A DNA stretch of 64,000 nucleotides from Allobosea sp. WAO (GTDB taxonomy: Bacteria > Pseudomonadota > Alphaproteobacteria > Rhizobiales > Beijerinckiaceae), in NCBI RefSeq assembly GCF_001509835.1, contig NZ_JXTJ01000012.1:62001-126000 (forward strand). Reading direction: 5' to 3'. Numbering within the stretch: position 1 is the stretch's first letter; each line of letters starts with the position of its first letter. Positions 46,441 to 54,975 of this stretch are shown here, in pieces. The notes beneath the pieces were generated by a model that was given only the letters and a program-made list of their open reading frames with translations, searched no databases and was not told the origin of the DNA. The position numbers and the translations under genes were made by a program.

Positions 46441-47111
46441 TCAGGCGCCCGCGGCGCGTTCGAGCGGGAAGGGCGTCGATTCGTAGATCGCTTCGAGACC
46501 CAGATTGCCGATCAGCTCGCGCTCCCATTCGTGCAGGAGCGCGATCAGCGCCGGTCTGTCGCCGGCATCGAGCAAGGGGCCGGCGCGGTCGGTGGTCCTG
46601 CGCCAGATCCGCCCCCAGTAGGATTCCGGGTCGCGGGCGCAGCGCTCATGCAGCGCGCGGCATTTCATCCGGGCGGTGTCGAGATCGCCGCGGGCGATGT
46701 CGAGACGGATGTCGGTGTCCTCGTGATCGGCCAGGCGCCTTGTTGAAAATTCCGGCTCCGAGACATGGTGCACGAAATTATCTATTGTTTGTGTGGCCTG
46801 CATCCGTAGCAAAATCTCAACATTGACGCGGGCGACGAAGATTTCGTGAACGCCGGGGTCGACCAGCGCCAGGGTTGATGAGGCGCTTGCCAGAATGTCA
46901 CATACCACCAGGTCGTGAAGCTATCGGCGAAGGCCGGGCAGCAGTGCCATGTTACCTCGAAATGGTCAGCTTCGGATGTTCGCCAAATAGCAAGCTGATT
47001 GATCGTGTGCTTGACAGGGCGCAACGTAAGCGCTTCGGCTTTTTGTACCAAGGCGCCGTTTGGTGAGATCAGAGGGGCGACGAGCTTGTTGATCTGGCGG
47101 ATCGTTGTCAT
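46441..47111 (-). pseudogene. Frameshifted candidate immunity gene next to a toxin
   Basis: The protein begins at 47111 with MTTIRQINKLVAPLISPNGA and ends at 46441 with ALIALLHEWERELIGNLG...ERAAGA, but the two halves are in different frames. The first frame runs 47111 to 46782. The second is closed upstream by a TAG (about 46926) and reads LVVCDILASASSTLALVDPG to the end. A single-base change near 46900-46925 would join them into about 220 residues. The start overlaps the toxin stop by 4 bp (ATGA), as expected for an immunity partner. No family was recognised. A sequencing error cannot be excluded. Confidence 0.6.
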
Positions 47112-48295
47112 CGCTTTGGCCTGACCTCTGTTACGATGATGCGGCGCACAGCAGGAAAGCGCTTGTAAACGGTCCTTGCAATCTCAGCCGCGCGTCCGGG
47201 AGAGAGACCAGTTTTACCGGTTTTGATGTCGTAGACGCATACGATGCCGTCGTTGCGCTGCTCGTAGACGTCGATGCGAAGGGAGTTCGGCGACCCGTAA
47301 GGGACCCGGTTATCGCGACCTTCATAGTAACTTTTGAGAAATGAACGCTCTGCGCGGAAGGATGGGTCGCCCAGATTCTCGACCTGATGTTTCAGGTTCG
47401 AATGAACAGCAGTGCCGAACTCCGCGGCTGAACGATAGCTGCTTCGAGGCCCGACCGCATCGACGGCTGCGTCGGTGCGGCTGCGAACTTCGGGGAAGCG
47501 CGGGCAGGCGCGATCGACCTCATCCTCACGGAGTTGGCCGACGAAGCTCAGATCGATCGCATCGGCGCTCGGCGCATAGTCCCCGGCGTTGAAGCTGGCG
47601 ACCGCCTGCAGCCCGTCGAGCTTGTTGCGGGCCGAGAGCCAGTTGAACAGGGTCAGGGCGGAGGTGATCGTGGTTTCGGCGAGGGGCGGCCGGCCAGGGC
47701 GCGATGGTGTCCGCGCCTGCTGAACCCTCGCTTCCTGCTCCGGCCCGCGCTCGGCCCAGGTCGAGCGCGACACGACGTCGCCATACGGGCCGCCGTCCCG
47801 GATCGTCTGGGTGCGGCCCGAGGTCTCGAAGGTGGTCTTGCCGCCCTCGGGCAAAGTGACGGTGTGACGCTCGTCCCAGTCGCTGCCGGGCTCGGCGAAT
47901 TCGGATCTGATGGTCGAGCCGTCGCGGTTGACGATGGCGCGTTCGGCGAGCGTATCGTCTGCGCGCGTCGCCTCCTGATAAAAAGCCCAGCTCTCCTCGC
48001 CGCTCGTGTCGGCGACGACATCGCCGAAGTTCAATGCGGCCGAGAAGGCGCTGCCGAGATCGCCCAGAAAATCGGTTCCGCTTAGCGTCGGATCGCCACC
48101 GCCTCCGCCGCTGGTCCATTGCCCTCCATCGGCGTTGCCAGCCGGCACGCGTGGCTGGTCGGGATTGTATTTGCGGGCGAGTTCTTGGCGGAGCAGCCAA
48201 GTCTGCGCCTTCAGCGAGACGAGCCCGCGGCGCAGCAGAATGATCTCGCGCCAGCGTGTGCTGTCGTTGGCGGACCGATTGGGTAGACCCTGCAT
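47108..48295 (-). CDS. Polymorphic toxin with QPRVPAG...GGQWT leader motif and PD-(D/E)XK-like nuclease domain
   Basis: 395 residues. An N-terminal helical part with NPDQPRVPAGNADGGQWT (44-61) is followed by a Gly linker, then a variable middle with no known domain. The C-terminal ~110 residues hold SLRIDVYEQRNDG (Asp342) and CVYDIKTGKTGLSPGR (Asp356, Lys358), a D-x13-D-x-K core of PD-(D/E)XK nucleases. The leader motif occurs in many hypothetical proteins of Hyphomicrobiales (from memory), often with unrelated C-terminal domains. An ATG at 48295 with GGGAGC upstream is the start. The next gene on the same strand, overlapping by 4 bp, looks like its immunity protein. The module interrupts a conserved block between a DUF3108 gene and a hydrolase. 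Confidence 0.75.
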   Translation of the reverse strand: MQGLPNRSANDSTRWREIILLRRGLVSLKAQTWLLRQELARKYNPDQPRVPAGNADGGQWTSGGGGGDPTLSGTDFLGDLGSAFSAALNFGDVVADTSGEESWAFYQEATRADDTLAERAIVNRDGSTIRSEFAEPGSDWDERHTVTLPEGGKTTFETSGRTQTIRDGGPYGDVVSRSTWAERGPEQEARVQQARTPSRPGRPPLAETTITSALTLFNWLSARNKLDGLQAVASFNAGDYAPSADAIDLSFVGQLREDEVDRACPRFPEVRSRTDAAVDAVGPRSSYRSAAEFGTAVHSNLKHQVENLGDPSFRAERSFLKSYYEGRDNRVPYGSPNSLRIDVYEQRNDGIVCVYDIKTGKTGLSPGRAAEIARTVYKRFPAVRRIIVTEVRPKR

Positions 48296-48487
48296 GGCGT
48301 GCTCCCTGCTGTGGAGCGCGTCATTCTGGGGTCGCCGAAAGCGCCGGGGATAAGTTTCCCGTCCACCTACTCCGGCACTGTCCTCGCCCACTCTCCTCCC
48401 AGCGCATGAAGGCGTTGCCGTTCGACGGATTGCCGCAGCGGCTGCGGGAGGGCTAGCCTTTCGCCACGATTCGACCCTGGAGCCGAC

Positions 48488-49378
48488 ATGCCCGGCGATT
48501 TTTCACTGCCGCCAGGATTGCGACGCCGCGACGTGGTGGTGCGCGATACCGTGCTGCATGTCGCCGAGATCGGCGACGGGCCGGCGGTGCTCTTGCTGCA
48601 TGGCTGGCCGGAATTCTGGATGACCTGGCTGCCGCTGATGAACCGCCTGCATGGCGAGTTCCGCCTGATCGCGCCCGATCTGCGCGGCTTCGGCGACAGC
48701 GCCAAATCGCCTGCGCCGCGCAGCGATGTCGGCGCCAACAGCCATGCCGACGACATTGCAGCCCTGCTCGAAGTGCTCGGGACCGGGCCGGTCGGCGTCG
48801 TCGGCCACGATGTCGGCGCCTATGTCGCGCAGGGGCTGGCGCGGCGCCACCCGCAGCGGGTCGAGAAACTCCTGTTCTTCAACTGCCCGACGCCGAGCGT
48901 CGGCTCGGCCTGGGTGCGCGACGGCCATGTCAACGAGATCTGGTACCAGTCCTTCCAGCAATTGCCGCTGGCCGAGCAGCTGATCGGCTCCAGCCGCGAG
49001 GCCTGCGCGCTCTATCTCGGGCATTTCCTGACGCATTGGTGCCATCGCAAGGATGCCTTCGCGCCGGTCTTCGACCGCTGGGTCGAAAATTTCCTGAAGC
49101 CGGGCAATCTGCGCGGCGGCTTCGACTGGTATCGCAGCCAGAATGCCGCACGGATCGCGGCGATCGACGGTCATCCGACGCCTTCCGTCTCGATCCACCA
49201 GCCGACGCGGGTGCATTGGGGCCGGCACGATCCGGTCCTGAAGGCCGAATGGAGCGCCTTCCTGTCCTATTATTTCGACGACGTCGAAGTGACTTATTGC
49301 GAGGACGCCGGCCATTTCGTCCATGTCGAGGCGCCTGACGAGGCGGCCGAGGTGTTCGCCGAAGTCTTCGCCGTTTGA
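48488..49378 (+). CDS. Alpha/beta hydrolase, epoxide hydrolase/haloacid dehalogenase-type
   Basis: 296 residues. HGWPEFWMTW (about 39) has the HGxP oxyanion motif, nucleophilic Asp is in VGHDVGAYVA (about residue 103) and the catalytic His in CEDAGHFVHVEAP near 273. An Asp nucleophile with HGxP places it with soluble epoxide hydrolases and fluoroacetate dehalogenases rather than esterases. The cap domain is the helical segment 130-215. The substrate is unknown. Confidence 0.85.
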   Translation: MPGDFSLPPGLRRRDVVVRDTVLHVAEIGDGPAVLLLHGWPEFWMTWLPLMNRLHGEFRLIAPDLRGFGDSAKSPAPRSDVGANSHADDIAALLEVLGTGPVGVVGHDVGAYVAQGLARRHPQRVEKLLFFNCPTPSVGSAWVRDGHVNEIWYQSFQQLPLAEQLIGSSREACALYLGHFLTHWCHRKDAFAPVFDRWVENFLKPGNLRGGFDWYRSQNAARIAAIDGHPTPSVSIHQPTRVHWGRHDPVLKAEWSAFLSYYFDDVEVTYCEDAGHFVHVEAPDEAAEVFAEVFAV

Positions 49379-49693
49379 ACTGACGGGATGCGCGACTATT
49401 TTCGTTTTTGCCTCTCGCCTTCCCTCGCGGGAGGCCTACATGAGCGAAAGCGGCCCTCGCGCGCGCAAGTCGGCGAAGGATGGATAATGAGGGCGATTCA
49501 AAATCTTGTGGTTTTTGAATCGCTTGCCGCGACATCTCGCCGTGAACGAAACCTGATTCTGCGGGAGTCAGCGATTCGGCCTCGCTTCGTTCCGGACTCG
49601 TTCTGTTCCCGGCCCGGGTTGCCCTTGGGGCGCCCGAACCGGTAGGGCTCGCCCGGTGTTTCGCCGCGCAGGCTGCAGGAAAGCTCCAGCGTC
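49379..49693. other. Intergenic region before the helicase gene
   Basis: 315 bp without a gene. It contains a 9-bp inverted repeat GATTCAAAA (49495-49503)/TTTTGAATC (49513-49521) in an A/T-rich patch, perhaps a terminator or operator, and remnants of a repeat resembling the CTTCTCCC-type element (CCTTCCCTCGCGGGAGG at about 49420). The helicase promoter is not evident. Confidence 0.4.
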
Positions 49694-52600
49694 TTGATCC
49701 AACCCCGCTCCCTTCCGCCTTCGCTCCGCGCACGCGGCGTCACGGCGGTGCTCGGCCCGACAAATACGGGCAAGACCCATCTCGCCATCGAGCGGATGAT
49801 CGCGCATCCCACGGGGATGATCGGCCTGCCGCTGCGCCTCTTGGCGCGCGAGGTCTACCAGCGCGTCGTCGAGAAGGTCGGCCCTGAAGCGGTGGCGCTC
49901 GTCACCGGCGAGGAGAAGATCAAGCCGGAGCGGCCGCGCTTCTGGGTCTGCACGGTCGAGGCGATGCCGCGCGACCTCGCCGTCGACTTCGTCGCGGTCG
50001 ACGAGATCCAGCTCGCCGCCGATCTCGACCGCGGCCATGTCTTCTCCGACCGGCTGCTGAATCATCGCGGCCGGGCCGAGACGATGCTGATCGGCGCCGG
50101 CACGATGCGGCCTCTGATCGAGCACCTGATCCCCGGCGCCAATGTGGTGACGCGGCCGCGCCTCTCGAACCTCGCCTTCGCCGGCGACCGCAAGATCACC
50201 CGCCTGCCGCGCCGCTCCGCGATCGTCGCCTTCTCGGCCGAGGAGGTCTACGCCATCGCCGAGCTGATCCGGCGGCAAAAGGGCGGGGCGGCGGTGGTGC
50301 TGGGCGCGCTCTCGCCGCGTACGCGCAATGCCCAGGTCGAGATCTACCAGTCCGGCGACGTCGACTATCTCGTCGCCACCGACGCGATCGGCATGGGGCT
50401 CAACCTCGATGTCGACCACATCGCCTTCGCCGGCGACAGCAAGTTCGATGGCCATCATTTCCGCAAGCTGCATCCGGCCGAGTTCGGCCAGATCGCCGGC
50501 CGGGCCGGTCGCCATCTGCGCGACGGCACTTTCGGCACCACCGGACGGGCGCCGCCCTTCGACGCCGAACTGGTCGACGCTATCGAGAATCATCGGTTCG
50601 AGCCGATCCGCCAGCTGCAATGGCGCAATTCTGATCTCGACCTGCGCTCGATCCAGGGGCTGCTCGACAGCCTCAATCAGCAGCCGCAGGAACAGGGAAT
50701 GACCCGCGCGCTGATCGCCGAGGACATGACCACGCTCGAAATCCTGGCGCGCGACCACGACGTCGCAAGGCTTGCGCAGGGCAAGCCGGCGGTCGCAAGG
50801 CTCTGGGAGGTCTGCGGTCTGCCGGATTATCGCAAGATCGCGCCGATGCAGCATGCCGATCTTGCGACAATGCTGTATCTTCGGCTGATGCGGCATGGCC
50901 GGCTCGACCCGGACTGGTACCGGGGGCAGCTCAATGTGCTCGACCGCACAGATGGCGAGATCGACACGCTGTCGGCGCGCATCGCGCAGGTCCGGACATG
51001 GACCTTCGTTGCGAACCGTCCCGACTGGTTGCCTGATCCAGAGCATTGGCAGGGGGTTGCGCGTCTTGTAGAGGACAAACTGTCGGACGCTTTGCACGAA
51101 AGGCTCGCCAGCCGTTTCGTCGATCGGCGCACGAGCGTATTGATGCGTCGCCTGCGGGAGAATGCGATGTTGGAAGCTGAGGTCACTGCGGCGGGCGACG
51201 TGCTCGTCGAGGGCCAGCATGTCGGGTTGCTGCAAGGTTTCCGCTTCACGGCGGATCCCAAGGCTGGTGGCCCCGAAGCCAAGGCGCTGAATGCCGCCGC
51301 GATGAAGGCGCTCGCCAGCGAGATGGAGGCGCGCGCCTCGCGCGTCGTGCTCGCCGGCGACGAGGCCTTCGTCCTGTCGCATGATGGTTTCGTCCGCTGG
51401 ATCGGCGAGCCGGTGGCGCGCCTCGTCGCCGGCGAGAAGGTGCTGGAGCCGCGCCTGCGCCTGCTGGTCGAGGAACACCTGACCGGGCCCGCGCGCGAGC
51501 AGGTTGAGAACCGGCTGACGCTCTGGCTGAAGAATCACATCACCAAGCTGCTCGGGCCGCTGCAGGTCCTGGAGGAGGCTGCGAGCCTGACGGGCATCGC
51601 CCGCGGCATCGCCTTCCAGGCGGGCGAGGCACTGGGCGTGCTCGAGCGTGCCAAGGTTGGCGAGGAGATGAAGACCCTCGACCAGGAGGGGCGGGCGGGC
51701 CTGCGCCAGCTCGGCATGCGCTTCGGCGCCTTCCATCTCTACGTTCCCGCCCTGCTGAAGCCGGCGCCGCGGGCGCTCGCCGCCCAGCTCTGGACGCTGA
51801 AGCATGGCGGCCCGGAGCAGGGCGGGCTCGATGACATCGCTCATCTCGCCTCCTCTGGCCGGACCTCGTTCCCTGCCAACAAGGACGTGCCGAAGGGGCT
51901 CTATCGCGCCGCCGGCTATCGCGTCTGCGGCGAGCGGGCGGTGCGCGTCGACATCCTCGAGCGCCTGGCCGATCTGATTCGCCCGGCGATCGCCTATCGC
52001 CCCGGCGTCACGCTCGGCCAGCCGCCGGTAGGTGCCGCTGACCAGGACGGCTTCGTCGCCACGGGCGCGATGACTTCGCTCGTCGGCTGCGCCGGCGAGG
52101 ATTTCGCCTCGATTCTGCGCTCGCTCGGTTATGTCTCGGTGAAGCGCCCGGGGCCGGCGATCACCGTGCCGCTCGCGGCGACGCCAGAGCCGATCGTGGC
52201 TGCGCCCGCGATCGAAACCGCGCCTGCGGACGAGGGGGACGCTCCTGCCGAGACCGCCGCGACCGACAATGTCGACGCCTTGAATGCCGAAGTCCCGGCC
52301 GAGGCTTCGGCTTCCGAGAGCGAGACGCCCGAAGCCGCGCCGAGCGAAACACCCGATGCGCCCGTGCTCACCGAAGCCGAGCTTGCGACTGTGCCGGATG
52401 AGGCCGCCGTGGTCGCCGCCGAGGCCGAACCGACGGTCGTATCCGAGCCGGTTCCGGCGGATGCGATGTCGTCCCTCGCCGAGCCGGTGGTCGAAGCCGC
52501 CGCTGTCGAGACCACCGTCTCCGTCGAAGAGCCGGCCAAGCCGGCCGAGCCGGAGCTGATCGAGGTCTGGCGCCCGCATCGCCATCAGGGCGGAAGGCGG

Positions 52601-53062
52601 CCGGAGCAGGGCGCGCGCGGCGGGCGTCGTCCCGACCGTCGCCCCGGCCATCAGGGCGAAGCCGCGCCGGCCGGAGAGGCTGGCGGCGGGGCGCGCCCGG
52701 AAGGTGGTCAGCGCCCGAATCGCAATCGCTGGCGCGAAGGCGGCTGGAACGGCCAGCGTCCGGCGGCTGGCGGGCAGGCTCCCGCTGCGGAGGCCGGCGG
52801 TGGCGCGCCGGAGCGGCAGGGACGCGGTGGCCGGCCTGAAGGCGGCAACCGGCCCGAGCGCGGCCCGCGGCCGGAGTTCCGGCGCAATGAAGGCAGGCCC
52901 GGTGGCGGCCCGCGTCGCGACGAGCGTGGCGGCAAGGAACAGCGCTTCCAGGCCCCGGCCAAGCCGCGGCCGGCCGAGCGCCAGCCGGATCCGGATTCGC
53001 CTTTCGCCAAGCTGCTCGCCCTGAAGGCGCAGCTCGAAGGCGGCGACGGGCGCAAGGGCTGA
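49694..53062 (+). CDS. Suv3-like DExH RNA helicase with R/G-rich C-terminal tail
   Basis: 1122 residues, TTG start (GCAGGAAAG SD). Helicase core is N-terminal: Walker A GPTNTGKTHL (21-30), DEIQ (103-106, Walker B) and QIAGRAGRH (about 272, motif VI), then a long alphaproteobacterial domain. The C-terminal ~380 residues are low complexity, first acidic/Ala-rich, then R/G/P-rich (RPNRNRWREGGWNG, RRDERGG), which should bind RNA. Mitochondrial SUV3 unwinds RNA in degradosomes, and a similar role is probable. It is followed closely by S4, fdxA and carD genes, an arrangement I associate with this order. Confidence 0.88.
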   Translation: MIQPRSLPPSLRARGVTAVLGPTNTGKTHLAIERMIAHPTGMIGLPLRLLAREVYQRVVEKVGPEAVALVTGEEKIKPERPRFWVCTVEAMPRDLAVDFVAVDEIQLAADLDRGHVFSDRLLNHRGRAETMLIGAGTMRPLIEHLIPGANVVTRPRLSNLAFAGDRKITRLPRRSAIVAFSAEEVYAIAELIRRQKGGAAVVLGALSPRTRNAQVEIYQSGDVDYLVATDAIGMGLNLDVDHIAFAGDSKFDGHHFRKLHPAEFGQIAGRAGRHLRDGTFGTTGRAPPFDAELVDAIENHRFEPIRQLQWRNSDLDLRSIQGLLDSLNQQPQEQGMTRALIAEDMTTLEILARDHDVARLAQGKPAVARLWEVCGLPDYRKIAPMQHADLATMLYLRLMRHGRLDPDWYRGQLNVLDRTDGEIDTLSARIAQVRTWTFVANRPDWLPDPEHWQGVARLVEDKLSDALHERLASRFVDRRTSVLMRRLRENAMLEAEVTAAGDVLVEGQHVGLLQGFRFTADPKAGGPEAKALNAAAMKALASEMEARASRVVLAGDEAFVLSHDGFVRWIGEPVARLVAGEKVLEPRLRLLVEEHLTGPAREQVENRLTLWLKNHITKLLGPLQVLEEAASLTGIARGIAFQAGEALGVLERAKVGEEMKTLDQEGRAGLRQLGMRFGAFHLYVPALLKPAPRALAAQLWTLKHGGPEQGGLDDIAHLASSGRTSFPANKDVPKGLYRAAGYRVCGERAVRVDILERLADLIRPAIAYRPGVTLGQPPVGAADQDGFVATGAMTSLVGCAGEDFASILRSLGYVSVKRPGPAITVPLAATPEPIVAAPAIETAPADEGDAPAETAATDNVDALNAEVPAEASASESETPEAAPSETPDAPVLTEAELATVPDEAAVVAAEAEPTVVSEPVPADAMSSLAEPVVEAAAVETTVSVEEPAKPAEPELIEVWRPHRHQGGRRPEQGARGGRRPDRRPGHQGEAAPAGEAGGGARPEGGQRPNRNRWREGGWNGQRPAAGGQAPAAEAGGGAPERQGRGGRPEGGNRPERGPRPEFRRNEGRPGGGPRRDERGGKEQRFQAPAKPRPAERQPDPDSPFAKLLALKAQLEGGDGRKG

Positions 53063-53083
53063 GGCGTCAGGCACGAGGTCCGA

Positions 53084-53395
53084 TTGCGGGAAGACCGGCA
53101 GCGTCTCGACAAATGGCTCTGGTTCGCGCGCTTCGCACGCAACCGTCCCGCCGCCGTGCGTCTGGTGGAGGATGGCCATGTCCGGGTTGCAGGCAAGCGG
53201 ATCGAGAACCCGGCGCTCGGCCTCAAGCTCGGCGACGTCCTGACGCTTGCCCTCCCGCATGCGACGCTGGTCGTGAAGCTGCGCGGGCTCGGCGAGCGCC
53301 GGGGCTCCTACGAGCAGGCGCAGACGCTCTACGAGGTTCTGGGCGGCGATCCGCGCGGCGATGCGTCGCTTGCGCCGGGGGAGCCGAAGGGATAA
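53084..53395 (+). CDS. S4 domain RNA-binding protein, Hsp15-like
   Basis: 103 residues, TTG start. RLDKWLWFARFARNRPAAVRLVEDGHVRVAGKR is a full S4 motif; the rest (KLRGLGERRGSYEQAQTLYEVL) matches Hsp15/RlsH-type proteins that bind 50S subunits carrying nascent chains. It lies 21 bp after the helicase stop and is probably co-transcribed. Confidence 0.87.
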   Translation: MREDRQRLDKWLWFARFARNRPAAVRLVEDGHVRVAGKRIENPALGLKLGDVLTLALPHATLVVKLRGLGERRGSYEQAQTLYEVLGGDPRGDASLAPGEPKG

Positions 53396-53497
53396 TCGCT
53401 CGGGATCGTGCGGCCGGCGTTGGCGTGGCCTGCAAGGAATGTTCCGAAACGCCCGTTTCGGCAGAACTTCTATCTCGTTTCCGGCCGAACTCGGGCC

Positions 53498-53525
53498 TTG
53501 AAACACTCTCTCGACCGGTTCTAAG
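53498..53525 (+). promoter_or_regulatory. Candidate sigma-70 promoter of fdxA
   Basis: TTGAAA (53498-53503), a 16-nt spacer and TCTAAG (53520-53525), about 30 bp before the fdxA start. Confidence 0.45.
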
Positions 53526-53555
53526 GATGCGCCGGTCGATCGGAAGGACAGCGCC

Positions 53556-53894
53556 ATGACCTATGTGGTCACCGAGAACTGCATCAAGTGCAAGTACATG
53601 GATTGCGTCGAGGTCTGTCCGGTAGACTGTTTCTACGAAGGCGAGAACATGCTCGTCATCCATCCCGACGAGTGCATCGACTGCGGCGTCTGTGAGCCGG
53701 AATGCCCGGCCGAGGCGATCAAGCCGGATACCGAGCCGGGCCTCGATAGCTGGCTGCAGCTCAACTCGAAATACGCTTCGAGCTGGCCCAACATCACGCA
53801 GAAGAAAGAGCCGCCTGCCGACGCCAAGGAGTTCGACGGCGTGGCCGGAAAACTCGAGGCGCATTTCTCGGCCAACCCCGGCGAAGGCGACTGA
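53556..53894 (+). CDS. fdxA: Ferredoxin FdxA, 7Fe-8S type
   Basis: 112 residues. Cysteines C9, C12, C17, C21, C25 and C40, C43, C46, C50 (CIDCGVCEPEC) fit a [3Fe-4S] plus [4Fe-4S] dicluster ferredoxin, with a ~50-residue C-terminal extension (SWPNITQKKEPPADAKEFDG) typical of FdxA. It is an electron carrier, essential in some alphaproteobacteria. A standard start ATG 53556. Confidence 0.96.
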   Translation: MTYVVTENCIKCKYMDCVEVCPVDCFYEGENMLVIHPDECIDCGVCEPECPAEAIKPDTEPGLDSWLQLNSKYASSWPNITQKKEPPADAKEFDGVAGKLEAHFSANPGEGD

Positions 53895-53977
53895 ACCTGC
53901 CCCTGGGGCATGGCCCCGATGCAGCTGACTATGGCGGGCCAGTACGCCCCGCTGGCAGGGACGGAAACCGTTTGCCT

Positions 53978-54006
53978 TTGATTCGGCGGGTTTTTTGTGG
54001 TATACA
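53978..54006 (+). promoter_or_regulatory. Strong extended -10 promoter of carD
   Basis: TTGATT (53978-53983), a 17-nt spacer and TATACA (54001-54006), with TG at 54000-2 (TGG-TATACA) giving an extended -10. The start would be near 54013. Confidence 0.7.
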
Positions 54007-54012
54007 ATTGCC

Positions 54013-54284
54013 ACAGTCGAGTTCGTTCCGCCTGCCCCTGCGAGAATTCATGAATGGGGCGCCCCCTTAAGCGCAGTCCGCAGAGCCACCGGCACCATCC
54101 GGGGCGGTGCGGTCTTCGTGTCAGGTGGCCAGCAAGAAACAATCGGCTGAGGGAGCGTGTCGCGCCTGGAGATGACTTTCCGAAGTCGTATCCGTCGCGT
54201 CCGGCAGAGTGTCGCTGGTTATTCCGACCAGCGACTTTAAGTCGCGTCTCCGCATTTAGCGGACCGATGAGGAGTTGAAACGGC
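54013..54284 (+). promoter_or_regulatory. Long structured leader of carD
   Basis: About 270 nt separate the promoter from the ATG. A 9-bp perfect stem GTCGCTGGT (54211-54219)/ACCAGCGAC (54227-54235), loop of 7, lies about 50 nt upstream of the start, and other stems may exist. It may control message stability or translation; no known riboswitch family is recognised. Confidence 0.5.
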
Positions 54285-54872
54285 ATGACCACTGCGAAGA
54301 AAGCTGCTGTCCGCCTGGGTTTCAAGACTGGCGAGTTCGTCGTCTATCCGTCCCATGGCGTCGGTCAGATCACGGCGATCGAGGAGCAGGAGGTTGCTGG
54401 CTTCAAACTTGAGCTGTTCGTCGTCAGCTTCGCCAAGGACAAGATGACCCTGCGCGTGCCCACCGCCAAGGCGGCGAGCGTCGGCTTGCGCAAGCTCGCC
54501 GATGGCGAGAACGTCGCCAAGGCGCTGACGACGCTGACCGGCCGCGCCCGGATCAAGCGCACCATGTGGTCGCGCCGCGCTCAGGAATACGAAGCCAAGA
54601 TCAATTCGGGCGATCTCGTCGCCATCGCCGAAGTGGTCCGTGATCTCTATCGCTCCGAGGCGCAGCCCGAGCAGTCCTATTCCGAGCGTCAGCTCTATGA
54701 GGCGGCGATCGACCGGATGACGCGCGAGATCGCGGCCGTCGACGAGATCACCGAGACCGAAGCGCTGAAGAAGATCGAGAGCCAGCTCGCGAAGTCGCCG
54801 CGCCGCGCCAGCAAGGCCGAGGCGGCCGAGGCCGAGGAAGGCGACGAGGATCTGCAGGAAGAGGCCGCCTGA
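54285..54872 (+). CDS. carD: CarD/CdnL-family transcription regulator
   Basis: 195 residues. An N-terminal RNA-polymerase-interacting CarD/TRCF domain (FKTGEFVVYPSHGVGQI to about 75) is followed by an alpha-helical DNA-binding part with GLRKLADGENVAKALTTLTG and RTMWSRRAQEYEAKINSG, then an acidic low-complexity tail. CarD-type regulators stabilise the RNA-polymerase open complex at rRNA and housekeeping promoters. It has its own promoter, long leader and terminator. Confidence 0.95.
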   Translation: MTTAKKAAVRLGFKTGEFVVYPSHGVGQITAIEEQEVAGFKLELFVVSFAKDKMTLRVPTAKAASVGLRKLADGENVAKALTTLTGRARIKRTMWSRRAQEYEAKINSGDLVAIAEVVRDLYRSEAQPEQSYSERQLYEAAIDRMTREIAAVDEITETEALKKIESQLAKSPRRASKAEAAEAEEGDEDLQEEAA

Positions 54873-54896
54873 GGCGGTTTCGCCTATCGGATATGG

Positions 54897-54928
54897 AAAG
54901 CCCGGCGGATTGCTCCGCCGGGCTTTTT
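54897..54928 (+). terminator. Intrinsic terminator of carD
   Basis: Perfect 13-bp stem AAAGCCCGGCGGA (54897-54909)/TCCGCCGGGCTTT (54914-54926), loop TTGC, followed by TTCTTT. Confidence 0.92.
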
Positions 54929-54975
54929 CTTTGCGCGCTTTTCCCGCGCCGGTCGGCGGGCCGCGACCCAGGCCT

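Noticed and set aside
49568..53557. Open frame of 1329 codons on the minus strand opposite the helicase gene
   Set aside because: It is a codon-bias shadow of the helicase, S4 and fdxA-upstream frames, has no recognisable domain and an amino-acid composition dominated by R, A, D, G and L.
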